A DNA stretch of 64,000 nucleotides, taken from positions 248,001 to 312,000 of the forward strand of contig NZ_RCWH01000002.1 of assembly GCF_003668635.1 (NCBI RefSeq), read 5' to 3'. The DNA comes from Planomicrobium sp. Y74 (GTDB taxonomy: Bacteria; Bacillota; Bacilli; Bacillales_A; Planococcaceae). Of this stretch, positions 19,933-28,618 are shown piece by piece. Both the position numbers and the translations under genes were made by a program. Under the pieces are notes generated by a model. The model was not told where the DNA came from and did no database searches. It saw only the letters and a list, made by a program, of their open reading frames with translations. Within the stretch, counting starts at the first letter, position 1; each line of letters opens with the position of its first letter.

Positions 19933-20556
19933 ATGTCAAAAAACAGACCGGTAGTGATCGGCATCGCCGGTGGTTCGGGGTCCGGCAAAACTAGTGTTAC
20001 GAATTCCATCTACGAAGTGTTCAAAGAACATTCCGTTGTAGTGATAGAGCAGGACTATTATTATAAAGACCAAAGCCATCTGGAGTTTGAAGAGCGTCTG
20101 GCGACAAACTATGACCATCCTTTGGCATTTGATACAGATCTGCTAATCGAACATATAAACGAGCTTTTGGAGCGCAGACCGATTGAAAAACCGGTCTATA
20201 ATTATGCCATCCACACACGTTCGGAAGAAACGGTCCTGATTGAACCGAAAGACGTCATCATTCTCGAAGGGATTTTGGTCCTTGAAGATAAACGGTTGCG
20301 GGATTTGATGGATATCAAATTATTCGTCGATACAGATGGAGATCTCAGGATCATCCGCCGTTTGCTTCGTGACATCAATGAACGGGGCCGCACGATAGAT
20401 TCTGTTATTGAGCAATATTTGAACGTGGTCCGCCCTATGCATAACCAATTTATCGAGCCGACAAAGCGCTACGCGGATGTTATTATTCCAGAAGGCGGCC
20501 AAAACGAAGTAGCAATTGATCTGATGGTTACAAAAATTAAAACAATTCTTGAATAG
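19933..20556 (+). CDS. udk: Uridine kinase
   Basis: It phosphorylates uridine and cytidine for pyrimidine salvage. The 207-residue protein has the P-loop [14 protein letters not shown] (about 9-22), the family stretch [23 protein letters not shown], and [21 protein letters not shown] near the lid. The ATG at 19933 follows AAGGAGCAG; an upstream ATG at 19906 would place that ribosome site inside the gene. It precedes greA, the usual order. Confidence 0.96.
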   Translation: MSKNRPVVIGIAGGSGSGKTSVTNSIYEVFKEHSVVVIEQDYYYKDQSHLEFEERLATNYDHPLAFDTDLLIEHINELLERRPIEKPVYNYAIHTRSEETVLIEPKDVIILEGILVLEDKRLRDLMDIKLFVDTDGDLRIIRRLLRDINERGRTIDSVIEQYLNVVRPMHNQFIEPTKRYADVIIPEGGQNEVAIDLMVTKIKTILE

Positions 20557-20637
20557 ATTGGTAAATTATACTATGATGAGACAAGACTGACGGATTTTTC
20601 TAAAATCTCAAGTCAGCAGTTGAAGGAGTGGGGAACA

Positions 20638-21114
20638 ATGGCTAACGAAAAACAATTTCCGATGACAGCTGCAGGAAAGCAGAAGTTGGAGGACGAACTG
20701 GACTTCCTGAAAACAATTAAACGCAAAGAAGTGGTTGAACGGATTAAAATCGCCCGTGATTTCGGTGATTTATCTGAGAACGCTGAATATGATTCAGCTA
20801 AAGAAGACCAAGCGTTTGTAGAAGGACGCATTTCAACATTGGAATCAATGATCCGCAATGCGGTGATCATAGATGAGAACGACATGAGCAACGACATCGT
20901 GCGGTTGGGTACTACGGTAACATTTGTAGAAGTGCCAGACGGTGATAAGGAATCCTACACAATCGTAGGTTCTGCAGAAGCAGACCCTCTCGAAGGGCGT
21001 ATTTCAAATGATTCGCCGATTGCAAAAAGCATGATTGGCCGAACTATCGGCGACCGTGTAAAAGTATTGACTCCCGGCGGGGAAATGGAAATCGAAATCG
21101 TTTCCATTACGTAA
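20638..21114 (+). CDS. greA: Transcription elongation factor GreA
   Basis: GreA rescues backtracked RNA polymerase by stimulating transcript cleavage. The 158-residue length is exactly that of E. coli GreA. The N-terminal coiled coil carries [19 protein letters not shown] and the tip acidic residues in [19 protein letters not shown] (about 37-55). The C-terminal FKBP-like domain includes GTTVTFVEV and [14 protein letters not shown]. The ATG at 20638 follows GGAGTGGGG. A terminator comes directly after. Confidence 0.97.
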   Translation: MANEKQFPMTAAGKQKLEDELDFLKTIKRKEVVERIKIARDFGDLSENAEYDSAKEDQAFVEGRISTLESMIRNAVIIDENDMSNDIVRLGTTVTFVEVPDGDKESYTIVGSAEADPLEGRISNDSPIAKSMIGRTIGDRVKVLTPGGEMEIEIVSIT

Positions 21115-21119
21115 TCCTT

Positions 21120-21152
21120 GCAGCCATTCTTTAAAGGATGGCTGCTTTTTTT
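21120..21152 (+). terminator. Terminator of greA
   Basis: GCAGCCATTC-TTTAA-AGGATGGCTGC forms the stem, with one wobble or mismatch, followed by seven T residues. Confidence 0.9.
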
Positions 21153-21207
21153 ATTATCTGGCAACTTCCAAAAGCAGCAATATTCCTTTGTTTACTTAAA
21201 AAAATGT

Positions 21208-21235
21208 TTTACTTTTTCTGTTTAAGGAATATAAT
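21208..21235 (+). promoter_or_regulatory. Promoter of yrrS
   Basis: TTTACT (21208-21213), a 16-bp spacer and TATAAT (21230-21235), about 85 bp upstream of yrrS and downstream of the greA terminator. Confidence 0.55.
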
Positions 21236-21320
21236 TCATAATGAAACATAAACTTATCATGGAAGTTAAATTTGTTACATTTAATTATGATAGAATATCA
21301 AGTAAGGGGAGGAAATAACA

Positions 21321-22088
21321 ATGACAGAAGAAAAAAAACCTTATCCCTCTCGTGTAAATAAGAAGAACCGTTCCACTACTAATTCAATGCTGAATGTAAT
21401 GATCGGATTGGTATTTGCATTAATTCTTATCGTGGGAGCATTTATTTTCCTGGGTCAAACCGATGGCTCGGAAAACGTACCGGAACCTGAATCCGTACAG
21501 ATTTCCACAGCTACAGATAATGAAGCGAGTGAAGAGGGTAACAGCGAAGAACAAGCTGAAGATGCCAAAGAGGCAACTGAAGACGAAGAACAGCAGGAAC
21601 AAGCTTCAGAAGATGAGCAAAAAGATGAGGAATCCCAAGAATCTGCTGATGAAAAAGAAGATAAAGACAAAGAGGCAGATAAAGAAAAAGATAAAGAAAA
21701 AGAAGAAAAAGCTGACGAAGAAGGCACTGTAACGGGCGGAACAATTACCCGTCAGGAATCGGACGATCCAGTTGTCAAAGAGACAATCATTAACACGAGC
21801 TGGAAACCGGTAGGAACCAAGCAGACCGGCGAACATGTTTCTGTATATGACACCAACTCGGTGGATTGGCAGGAGAAAATTGACGCTATCACATACGCCA
21901 CAGGCCTTGCAGAAAAAGATATGTATATCATGCATATCGGCAATGGCGGCGGTCCACAAAAATCCATAGGAACGGTCCAATCGAAAGATATGTCTAAAAA
22001 ATACCGTGTACATTTGGAATGGGTTGGCAAAGAAGGTTGGAAACCTGTTAAAATGGATATACTGAATACAGTAGAAGGCGCTTATTGA
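21321..22088 (+). CDS. yrrS: Membrane-anchored DUF1510 protein (YrrS-like)
   Basis: The 255-residue protein has a basic cytoplasmic N-terminus, one membrane segment (about residues 25-47), and a long low-complexity linker (about 55-140) of glutamate, aspartate and lysine. The extracytoplasmic C-terminal domain (about 150-255) contains WKPVGTKQTGEHVSVYD and GNGGGPQKSIGTVQSKD. Family and place after greA match B. subtilis YrrS, which has been linked to septal cell-wall synthesis. The linker is probably a flexible wall-spanning spacer. The ribosome site is GGGGAGG. In B. subtilis the methyltransferase yrrT follows; it is missing here. Confidence 0.82.
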   Translation: MTEEKKPYPSRVNKKNRSTTNSMLNVMIGLVFALILIVGAFIFLGQTDGSENVPEPESVQISTATDNEASEEGNSEEQAEDAKEATEDEEQQEQASEDEQKDEESQESADEKEDKDKEADKEKDKEKEEKADEEGTVTGGTITRQESDDPVVKETIINTSWKPVGTKQTGEHVSVYDTNSVDWQEKIDAITYATGLAEKDMYIMHIGNGGGPQKSIGTVQSKDMSKKYRVHLEWVGKEGWKPVKMDILNTVEGAY

Positions 22089-22105
22089 TAAAGCGTCTTT
22101 TTTTC
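22077..22105 (+). terminator. Probable terminator of yrrS
   Basis: GGCGCTT, a short AT loop and AAAGCGTC pair around the stop codon, followed by TTTTTTTTC. The stem is short and includes a G-U pair. Confidence 0.6.
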
Positions 22106-22109
22106 AATT

Positions 22110-22494
22110 AAAGTTGATATAATAATTCATGGCAGTCGATATTCCGCAAAACAGCTCCGCTTTCCTGGCGGCTCGTGCTAAGCTAACTCGGGCTAAACGC
22201 CCGAGTGGATCTCAGCACTTCGTCGAAACAGAGTTGGAAAGCCAACTCCGTTTCTGCTTCGCCTGGGAGTCTTCGCTATTTTGCTCCATATCTAGAAGTG
22301 TACCTCAGCGAAGGAGCGCGGCCGGACGGAGCGGAGCAATAAGACGAGTGCTCTTCTCGGCTTATTGTGTGAGCTAAGGTGCGCCATGAACTTGCGGCGC
22401 CTCCTTTGCGACGAGCAGTGCGCAGGAGCATAATCTTCGTACTGTCCAAAGCGACGAAGCGGCAAATTTCGCTGATTGTTTAATTCAACTTATT
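22110..22494 (-). repeat. Rep-B copy 3, near full length
   Basis: AAGTTG at 22111 and CAACTTAT at 22486-22493 mark the AT-rich inverted ends. Inside, GATATTCCGCAAAACAGC (from 22138) is the inner end on the minus strand. The hairpin at 22175-22218 is the best example: on the minus strand GTGCTGAG-ATCC-ACTCGGGC pairs with GCCCGAGT-TAG-CTTAGCAC. The distal part (about 22375-22445) is an inverted near-copy of the left part of copy 4. It fills the yrrS-mtnN gap; no gene is credible. Confidence 0.85.
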
Positions 22495-22538
22495 AAAAAG
22501 TAATTTCAGAATCTGATGAGATAAAGGAGAAATGACAG

Positions 22539-23249
22539 ATGAAAATTGGAATAATTGGTGCAATGGAAGAAGAAGTGGAATTGCTGCGTGCGAGCTTGGA
22601 GAATGCACAAGCTCAAACAATCGCGAATTGTGAATTTACAACAGGTACATATCAAGGGCAGGAAATTGTTCTATTGAAAAGTGGCATTGGCAAAGTGAAC
22701 GCGGCAATGTCAACAACGATTTTGCTGCAGCATTTTAATCCGGAGTTGGTCATCAATACTGGATCTGCAGGTGGATTTGATAAAGATTTGGAAGTTGGCT
22801 CCATTGTCATTTCAAACGAAGTGCGCCATCACGATGTGGATGTCACCGCTTTTGGATACGAAATGGGCCAGGTACCGCAAATGCCGGCTGCATTCCAGTC
22901 AAATCCGGAATTGGTTGAGTTGGCGGAAAAAGCGGTCAGCGAGTTGGAAGAACTGCCATACGCAGTTGGACTGATTGCCACTGGGGATTCGTTCATGAAT
23001 GATCCTGAGCGCGTTGAACTTGTTCGCAGCCAATTCCCTGAAATGAAAGCTGCTGAAATGGAAGCTGCAGCAGTAGCCCAAGTATGCTATCAATTCGATA
23101 CTGCTTTTGTGGTTATCCGTGCATTATCGGATATCGCCGGAAAAGAATCTTCTGTATCATTTGATGAATTTCTGCCAAAGGCTGCGGAGCACTCGACAAA
23201 AATTGTGCTGCGCGTTGTGGAGCGCTTAACATCCAGGCTTGAACGCTGA
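22539..23249 (+). CDS. mtnN: 5'-methylthioadenosine/S-adenosylhomocysteine nucleosidase
   Basis: It hydrolyses MTA and SAH to adenine plus a thioribose sugar, serving methionine salvage and the activated methyl cycle. The 236-residue protein starts [16 protein letters not shown], containing the catalytic acid near residue 12, and has the MTAN signature [23 protein letters not shown] (about 171-182) and [10 protein letters not shown] with the catalytic aspartate near 196. The ribosome site is AAAGGAG. In B. subtilis mtnN is followed by mccA and mccB; neither is present here. Confidence 0.97.
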   Translation: MKIGIIGAMEEEVELLRASLENAQAQTIANCEFTTGTYQGQEIVLLKSGIGKVNAAMSTTILLQHFNPELVINTGSAGGFDKDLEVGSIVISNEVRHHDVDVTAFGYEMGQVPQMPAAFQSNPELVELAEKAVSELEELPYAVGLIATGDSFMNDPERVELVRSQFPEMKAAEMEAAAVAQVCYQFDTAFVVIRALSDIAGKESSVSFDEFLPKAAEHSTKIVLRVVERLTSRLER

Positions 23250-23262
23250 AAAACGAGAACTC

Positions 23263-23298
23263 AAAAAAGCTGCCGGAGAAATTCCGGCAGCTTTTGTT
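23263..23298. terminator. Bidirectional terminator between mtnN and pssA
   Basis: AAGCTGCCGGA-GAAA-TTCCGGCAGCTT is flanked by an A run on the left and a T run on the right, so it can serve both convergent genes. Confidence 0.9.
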
Positions 23299-23837
23299 TA
23301 TACTTTTTTTAATGTGAAAGTGCTTATCATAAGCAGGGAGCAAATCAGCATCAGGAACATGTAAAAGACCGAAGGAAATGCTGAAAGCCCAAAGTAGGAA
23401 AGTGTCAGTACAGTTCCCGCAGCGGTAATCGGCAACCCCGTGAAGTACCCATTTGATTCGCTGATATTGAATCGGGCCAGGCGAAATGCGCCGCTGGAAA
23501 TATAAATGACGGTAAAGACCATACCGGCGATGCCGAAATCGCTCAATGCGAGCTCATATATCAGTATTGCTGGCGCTACCCCAAAAGAAATGATGTCACT
23601 CATGGAATCCAGTTGCTTGCCGAGTGCAGATTCCTGATTAAACTTCCTGGCGACAATTCCGTCAAAGCGATCCAGGAAAGCAGCGATGAAGATGAATAAT
23701 ACACTGAAACTATATGCGTCGTTGAGAGCCGCCATGACGGCCGCACCGCCGAAAGCCATATTCCCGATTGTCAGCATATTAGCTGTCTGTGATTTTAATT
23801 TTTTAAAGTTATGGTCCATCCGTTCTATAAAAATCAA
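23298..23837 (-). CDS. pssA: CDP-diacylglycerol-serine O-phosphatidyltransferase
   Basis: It makes phosphatidylserine from CDP-diacylglycerol and serine at the membrane. The 179-residue protein carries the full CDP-alcohol phosphotransferase motif: DRFDGIVAR (starting near residue 57), then G, D and D at the expected spacing in GKQLDSMSD. Several hydrophobic membrane segments follow to the C-terminus. The likely start is TTG at 23837, 7-8 nt after AGGGAGGA; a GTG at 23858 would lie upstream of that ribosome site. It is divergent from psd, which uses its product. Confidence 0.93.
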   Translation of the reverse strand: MIFIERMDHNFKKLKSQTANMLTIGNMAFGGAAVMAALNDAYSFSVLFIFIAAFLDRFDGIVARKFNQESALGKQLDSMSDIISFGVAPAILIYELALSDFGIAGMVFTVIYISSGAFRLARFNISESNGYFTGLPITAAGTVLTLSYFGLSAFPSVFYMFLMLICSLLMISTFTLKKV

Positions 23838-23931
23838 TGGAGAATCCTCCCTAAGCACATAATGATGTTCTTTTCATTATACTGTCCCTTTAGAAATAAT
23901 GGTAGACTTTTATCAGGACGGAGGTATGTAA

Positions 23932-24705
23932 ATGAAGAAAAAATTATATCAGTATACAATTGAGTTGACCAATGGGCCTGTTACTTCCAACCTGCTGCAG
24001 CGTTTTGCACGGTCATCAGGAAGTCGCTCGATAATTCCAAATTATGTTAAGGCATATAAGATAGCGTTGGATGATATAGAAGAGGAAATTGGTTCTTTCC
24101 CTTCATTGCATGACTTTTTTGTCAGGAAATTGCGTCCCGGCAGTCGGCCGCTGGCTAACACTGAGGTGATTTCGCCGGTAGATGGCAAGGTTGAAATAGC
24201 CGGAAAACTTCATGAAAACAGCCGATTCATAGTTAAAGGGCAGAACTATTCGCTGGCTGAGTTATTGGGATGCGAAGAGTCGGCAAATCGTTATGCAAAC
24301 GGCGATTATGCTGTGCTTTATCTATCACCGGCCAATTACCATCGAATACACAGCCCGTTGGACGGGAATGTCAGCAAGCAATTTGTGCTTGGAAAAAAAT
24401 CATATCCGGTCAATCAATCCGGGTTGCTTTACGGCAAGTCACCGATCAGCGGGAATTATCGGCTGATTACAGAACTGGAGACAGCAGGCGGCCGCGTATT
24501 AATGGTAAAAGTAGGGGCTATGTTCGTGAACTCGATAGAATTGACGAATACGGGCGATCAGTGGAAAAAGGGGGAGGAAGTCGGCTATTTCAGTTTCGGT
24601 TCCACCGTTGTTTTGTTTTTTGAGCCGGATTGTTTCCGCTTTACTGATAATATTACGGCAGGCGAACCGATCAGAGTGGGAGAAGCCTTGGCAAATATGC
24701 TATAA
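23932..24705 (+). CDS. psd: Phosphatidylserine decarboxylase
   Basis: It converts phosphatidylserine to phosphatidylethanolamine. The 257-residue proenzyme has the family stretch LHDFFVRKLRPGSRPL, VISPVDGKV, the histidine motif LSPANYHRIHSPLDG, and the autocleavage motif FGST near residue 223, whose serine becomes the pyruvoyl group. The ribosome site is GGAGGTATGTAA. It is divergent from pssA across 94 bp, so the two steps of PE synthesis are adjacent. In B. subtilis these genes are elsewhere on the chromosome. Confidence 0.95.
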   Translation: MKKKLYQYTIELTNGPVTSNLLQRFARSSGSRSIIPNYVKAYKIALDDIEEEIGSFPSLHDFFVRKLRPGSRPLANTEVISPVDGKVEIAGKLHENSRFIVKGQNYSLAELLGCEESANRYANGDYAVLYLSPANYHRIHSPLDGNVSKQFVLGKKSYPVNQSGLLYGKSPISGNYRLITELETAGGRVLMVKVGAMFVNSIELTNTGDQWKKGEEVGYFSFGSTVVLFFEPDCFRFTDNITAGEPIRVGEALANML

Positions 24706-24744
24706 TCATTAACATTAAGTTCGAAAATACGGGAGTTGTTGATA

Positions 24745-25266
24745 GTGTATCAAAAATTTATACCGAGCCAATACGTAAGAACGGTGTTTGACATCACCCC
24801 TGAAAGTTTGCTTGAGAACGGCATTCGTGGTATTATCACGGATCTTGATAATACGCTTGTGGAATGGGATCGCCCGGAAGCGACTCCGATGCTCATCGAT
24901 TGGTTGAAAAATATGAAGGATGCAGGCATCCAGGTCGTCATTGTTTCCAATAACAACGAGCTGCGAGTCAAATCGTTTGCAGATCCACTCGGAATTCCTT
25001 TCATTTTCCAGGCGCGTAAACCCATGGGCAAAGCTTTCCGAAAAGCTCTGCAGATCATGAGTGTCAAGCGCGAAAATGTAGTGGTTATCGGGGATCAGAT
25101 GCTGACGGACATTTTTGGCGGAAATCGCAATAAGCTGCATACGATCCTTGTATTGCCGGTCGCTCAATCCGACGGGTTCTTTACCCGTTTTAATCGGATG
25201 GTCGAGCGCCGTATCATGAAGAGGCTTAAAGATAAAGGTTATATGACTTGGGAGGAAGAAAAGTGA
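24745..25266 (+). CDS. yqeG: YqeG family HAD-type phosphatase
   Basis: The 173-residue protein is of the HAD superfamily (subfamily IIIA). Motif I is IITDLDNTLVEWD (about 33-45), motif II is IVSNNNELRV, and motif III-IV is VVIGDQMLTDIFGGN. The substrate is unknown; mitochondrial relatives dephosphorylate phosphatidylglycerophosphate. A GTG at 24745 lies 9 nt after GGGAG; a TTG at 24736 is directly next to that site and is less likely. Its stop overlaps the yqeH start. It opens a translation-coupled operon. Confidence 0.9.
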   Translation: MYQKFIPSQYVRTVFDITPESLLENGIRGIITDLDNTLVEWDRPEATPMLIDWLKNMKDAGIQVVIVSNNNELRVKSFADPLGIPFIFQARKPMGKAFRKALQIMSVKRENVVVIGDQMLTDIFGGNRNKLHTILVLPVAQSDGFFTRFNRMVERRIMKRLKDKGYMTWEEEK

Positions 25267-26366
25267 GCGAAATGCCAACTTGCATCGGCTGCGGTGCACA
25301 GATACAAACAGAACATCCTGGAAAGCTGGGCTATGCGCCAGCGTCGTCATTGGATAAAGAAGAGATCATTTGCCAAAGATGTTTCAGACTGAAAAATTAC
25401 AACGAGTTGCAGCCAGTATCGTTGACTGATGATGATTTCCTGCGCATTTTAAACGGTCTTGGCGAACGCAAAGGATTGATCGTGAAGATTGTTGATATTT
25501 TCGATTTCAATGGCAGTTGGCTGCCTGGACTTCACCGTTTTGTAGGGAATAACGATATTTTATTGATTGCCAATAAAGCGGATTTATTGCCTAAGTCAGT
25601 GAAGGAGCAAAAACTTCTTCAATGGATGAAACGGGAAGCGAATAAATTGGGATTGAAGCCGGTCGACATTTTGACTGTTTCTGCACAAAAAGGAAAAGGG
25701 GTTGCAGAGGCGATGGAAGCGATCGACCATTACCGTAAAGGCGGCGATGTGTTTGTTGTCGGTTCCACGAACGTCGGCAAATCAACTTTCATCAACCGGA
25801 TCATCAAACAGGCTACCGGACAGGATAATATTATTACAACATCGCATTTTCCAGGCACAACTCTTGATATGATTGAAATTCCGCTGGACGATGAGAGATC
25901 TTTGTACGATACTCCGGGGATTATCAACCATCATCAATTGGCTCATTATTTGCACACTGCTGATTTAAAGATGATCATGCCGAAAAAAGAAATCAAACCG
26001 CGTGTGTTCCAGCTTAACCCGGAACAAACCTTGTTTATCGGCGGCCTTGCAAGATTCGATTTTGTAAAAGGAGATCGTTCTTCATTTACATTCCATGTTG
26101 CCAATGAACTGCCGATCCACCGGACGAAACTGGATAATGCAGATGCATTGTACGAACAGCATTTCGGCGGTATGCTTGCTCCGCCTTCAGAAGATTATAA
26201 AGAAGATTATCCTGAATTGGTTCGCCACGAATTCCGCATCAAAGAAGGAAAAACCGATATTGTCTTTTCGGGATTGGGCTGGGTTACGGTTCAGCACCCC
26301 GATGTAACTGTCGCGGCGCATGCCCCTAAAGGCGTCGAAGTGATGCTGCGGCCATCTCTTATATAG
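25263..26366 (+). CDS. yqeH: Circularly permuted GTPase YqeH (ribosome biogenesis)
   Basis: YqeH is needed for 30S subunit assembly. The 367-residue protein begins with a zinc finger (CIGCG and CQRCF, about residues 5-8 and 38-41). The GTPase motifs come in permuted order: NKADLLP (G4), SAQKGKG (G5), GSTNVGKST (G1), then DTPG (G3). The C-terminal part is the RNA-binding region. GTG at 25263 overlaps the yqeG stop in GTGA and has GGGAGGA upstream. Length matches B. subtilis YqeH. Confidence 0.95.
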   Translation: MSEMPTCIGCGAQIQTEHPGKLGYAPASSLDKEEIICQRCFRLKNYNELQPVSLTDDDFLRILNGLGERKGLIVKIVDIFDFNGSWLPGLHRFVGNNDILLIANKADLLPKSVKEQKLLQWMKREANKLGLKPVDILTVSAQKGKGVAEAMEAIDHYRKGGDVFVVGSTNVGKSTFINRIIKQATGQDNIITTSHFPGTTLDMIEIPLDDERSLYDTPGIINHHQLAHYLHTADLKMIMPKKEIKPRVFQLNPEQTLFIGGLARFDFVKGDRSSFTFHVANELPIHRTKLDNADALYEQHFGGMLAPPSEDYKEDYPELVRHEFRIKEGKTDIVFSGLGWVTVQHPDVTVAAHAPKGVEVMLRPSLI

Positions 26367-26376
26367 GAGGAATTGG

Positions 26377-27204
26377 ATGAAGAAATGGTATGCAGTGATC
26401 GGAGATCCGATTGCACACTCATTATCACCATTCATGCACGAAATTTGGTTTCAGGAAAATGATATCGAAGCATCTTTTTTGCCGATCCATGTTGAACCTT
26501 CTAAATTGAAGCAGGCGTGCGAGGCGCTGCAATTGCTCGGAGCAAGCGGCTTTAACGTTACATTGCCGCATAAACAGGCGATCATTCCCTTGCTTGATGG
26601 GATTGACGATACGGCTGCCAAGATGAACGCAGTGAATACTGTAGTCCGGAACGGCAAGAGTTTTAAAGGAAGCAATACAGACGGCGATGGATTTGTTCAA
26701 TCCTTATTGACCGCAGATCCAAAACTCGATTCCAGAGTTCTGCTGGTTGGTGCAGGCGGAGCTGCAAGAGGCATTTCTTTTGCACTGAAACGGGCAGGCT
26801 TTGAAGATGTCACAATCACCAACCGCACTTACCGCAGAGCGGAAGAACTGGCAGAAGAAACCGGAAGCAAGAAATTGACAAAGGCGGAAGCCGAGCAAAA
26901 CCTGGATGGCTTCGATATTATCATCCAAACCACTTCTGTCGGATTGGCAGAAGACGAGGCTTTGCCGATCTCACTTGAAAAGGTGAGGAAAGGCACATTG
27001 GCTGCAGATATCGTCTATAATCCAATTGATACACCATTTTTGAAAAAGGCAGAGGAAAAAGGCTGCAAAACATTGAACGGTGTAGGCATGTTCGTTTACC
27101 AGGGAGCCATCGGCTTTGAAAAATGGACAGGCGTCAAACCGGATACTGAAAAAATGATTCAAGTGATAACGGAAAAACTAGGAGGAAATTATGTTAACAG
27201 GTAA
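26377..27204 (+). CDS. aroE: Shikimate dehydrogenase (NADP+)
   Basis: It reduces 3-dehydroshikimate to shikimate in aromatic amino acid synthesis. The 275-residue protein has the substrate site HSLSPFMHE (about 14-22), the catalytic lysine in NVTLPHK (about 61-67), NTDGDGF (about 104), and the NADP-binding GAGGAARGI followed by NRTYRRAEEL. The ribosome site is AGGAGG. It ends inside the start of yhbY (14-bp overlap), so the two are translationally coupled. Confidence 0.97.
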   Translation: MKKWYAVIGDPIAHSLSPFMHEIWFQENDIEASFLPIHVEPSKLKQACEALQLLGASGFNVTLPHKQAIIPLLDGIDDTAAKMNAVNTVVRNGKSFKGSNTDGDGFVQSLLTADPKLDSRVLLVGAGGAARGISFALKRAGFEDVTITNRTYRRAEELAEETGSKKLTKAEAEQNLDGFDIIIQTTSVGLAEDEALPISLEKVRKGTLAADIVYNPIDTPFLKKAEEKGCKTLNGVGMFVYQGAIGFEKWTGVKPDTEKMIQVITEKLGGNYVNR

Positions 27205-27490
27205 ACAAAAGCGTTTTTTAAGAAGTGAAGCACATCACGTCGACCCGATTTTCCAGGTGGGCAAAGGCGGAGTCAACGAAGCGATGCTCGTTCAAATTTC
27301 AGAAGCACTGGAAAAGCGCGAACTGGTGAAAATCAGCATTCTTCAAAACAATGAAGATGATAAGAATGAAGTGGCAGAAACATTAGCCAAAGGGACAAAA
27401 GCGGAATTGGTGCAATTAATCGGCCATACAGTGGTCCTGTATAAACAATCTGTGAACAATAAACGAATCGAGCTTCCGGTGAAGCGATGA
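27191..27490 (+). CDS. yhbY: CRM-domain RNA-binding protein (YhbY/YqeI)
   Basis: The 99-residue protein is a single CRM domain associated with pre-50S ribosomal particles. It starts MLTGKQKRFLRSEAHHVDPIFQVGKGGVNE, which contains the family GKGG motif, and has AKGTKAELVQLIGHTVVLYK. The start is inside the aroE 3' end with GGAGGAAATT before it. Its stop overlaps the nadD start by 4 bp (ATGA). Confidence 0.94.
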   Translation: MLTGKQKRFLRSEAHHVDPIFQVGKGGVNEAMLVQISEALEKRELVKISILQNNEDDKNEVAETLAKGTKAELVQLIGHTVVLYKQSVNNKRIELPVKR

Positions 27491-28074
27491 AAAAAGTCGG
27501 GATATTGGGAGGGACCTTCAATCCACCGCATTTCGGCCATCTGATCATGGCCAACGAAGCTTATCACAGTGTGGGTCTTGAGGAAGTCAGGTTCATGCCG
27601 AATGCAGCTGCTCCCCATAAAGAAGTCCACGGAGCAGATACAGCACAGCGGCTGAAGATGACCGAACTGGCGATTGAAGACTTTCCTCAATTCCGCATTG
27701 AAGATTACGAAATCAAAACCGGTGGTGTGTCGTATACCTATAACACGATACGCCAGTTGGTGGAGCAGGAAAGGGATAAGGAATTTTACTTCATCATCGG
27801 CGGGGATTCAGTGGCACAATTGAACTCCTGGCACCGTATCCACGAACTGGCAGATTTGATTCAGTTTGTCGGAATAGGCCGTCCAGGCTATGATTCAGCT
27901 ACCGATTTCCCGGTTATGATGATCGATTCCCCTGAAATGCATCTCTCTTCGACGATGCTGCGTGAAAGAGTCGCAGCCAATCGGCCATTGACATTTTTCG
28001 TGCCCGAAAAAGTCGAAGCCTATATCCGGAAGGAGGGTTTATATGGACCAGAGCAAGATGCTTCAACTCGTTAA
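27487..28074 (+). CDS. nadD: Nicotinate-nucleotide adenylyltransferase
   Basis: NadD makes deamido-NAD from nicotinate mononucleotide and ATP. The 195-residue protein has the nucleotidyltransferase motif GGTFNPPHFGHL (about 8-19) and the late motif SSTMLRER (about 157-164). The length is typical. It overlaps yhbY by 4 bp and yqeK by 32 bp, indicating strong translational coupling in the operon. Confidence 0.96.
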   Translation: MKKVGILGGTFNPPHFGHLIMANEAYHSVGLEEVRFMPNAAAPHKEVHGADTAQRLKMTELAIEDFPQFRIEDYEIKTGGVSYTYNTIRQLVEQERDKEFYFIIGGDSVAQLNSWHRIHELADLIQFVGIGRPGYDSATDFPVMMIDSPEMHLSSTMLRERVAANRPLTFFVPEKVEAYIRKEGLYGPEQDASTR

Positions 28075-28618
28075 GAAACGTTTGCCAGATAATCGCTATG
28101 CCCATGTTATTGGCGTTTTAAATATGGCGACTGCACTCGCAATCCGTTTTGGAGTGCCACAGGACAAGGCTCAAATAGCTGCAATCCTGCATGACGTTGC
28201 AAAATTCTCTGACAGGGATTGGATGAAATCCATTATTGAAAAAGAAAAAATGGATCCGCTGCTGTTGGAATATCATGCAGAACTTTGGCATGCTCCGGTC
28301 GGTGCTTATGTCGCCAGGTATGAATTCGGCGTGCAAGATGAGGATATCCTCAATGCCATCCGGTATCATACTACCGGCCGTGCCGGCATGTCCGATCTTG
28401 AAAAAGTAATCTATATTGCAGACCTTGTGGAAGTTGGCAGGAAATTCAAAGGCGTCGAAGAATTGCGTCAATTAAAAGAACAGGGATTGGATGTTATGAT
28501 GGAAGCCTGCGTCAAACACAGCATCGATTTTCTCGTATCAAAAAATCAGCCGGTCTATCCGGATTCACTGAAGTGTTATGAATACTTCGTGCAACAGAAA
28601 GGAAAAGTGAAAGAATGA
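28043..28618 (+). CDS. yqeK: HD-domain hydrolase YqeK (Ap4A hydrolase type)
   Basis: The 191-residue protein has the HD phosphohydrolase signature: HVIGVLNMATALA, the metal ligand pair in AAILHDVAKF (about 43-52), HAPVGAYVARYEFG, and RYHTTGRAGM. Recent work on the family assigns symmetrical Ap4A hydrolysis to YqeK. The start ATG has AAGGAGGG upstream, inside the nadD end. It overlaps rsfS by 4 bp. Confidence 0.92.
   Translation: MDQSKMLQLVKKRLPDNRYAHVIGVLNMATALAIRFGVPQDKAQIAAILHDVAKFSDRDWMKSIIEKEKMDPLLLEYHAELWHAPVGAYVARYEFGVQDEDILNAIRYHTTGRAGMSDLEKVIYIADLVEVGRKFKGVEELRQLKEQGLDVMMEACVKHSIDFLVSKNQPVYPDSLKCYEYFVQQKGKVKE

Noticed and set aside
22129-22377. Open frame of 82 codons in the yrrS-mtnN gap
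   Set aside because: It coincides with Rep-B copy 3, and the same sequence is non-coding in other copies.
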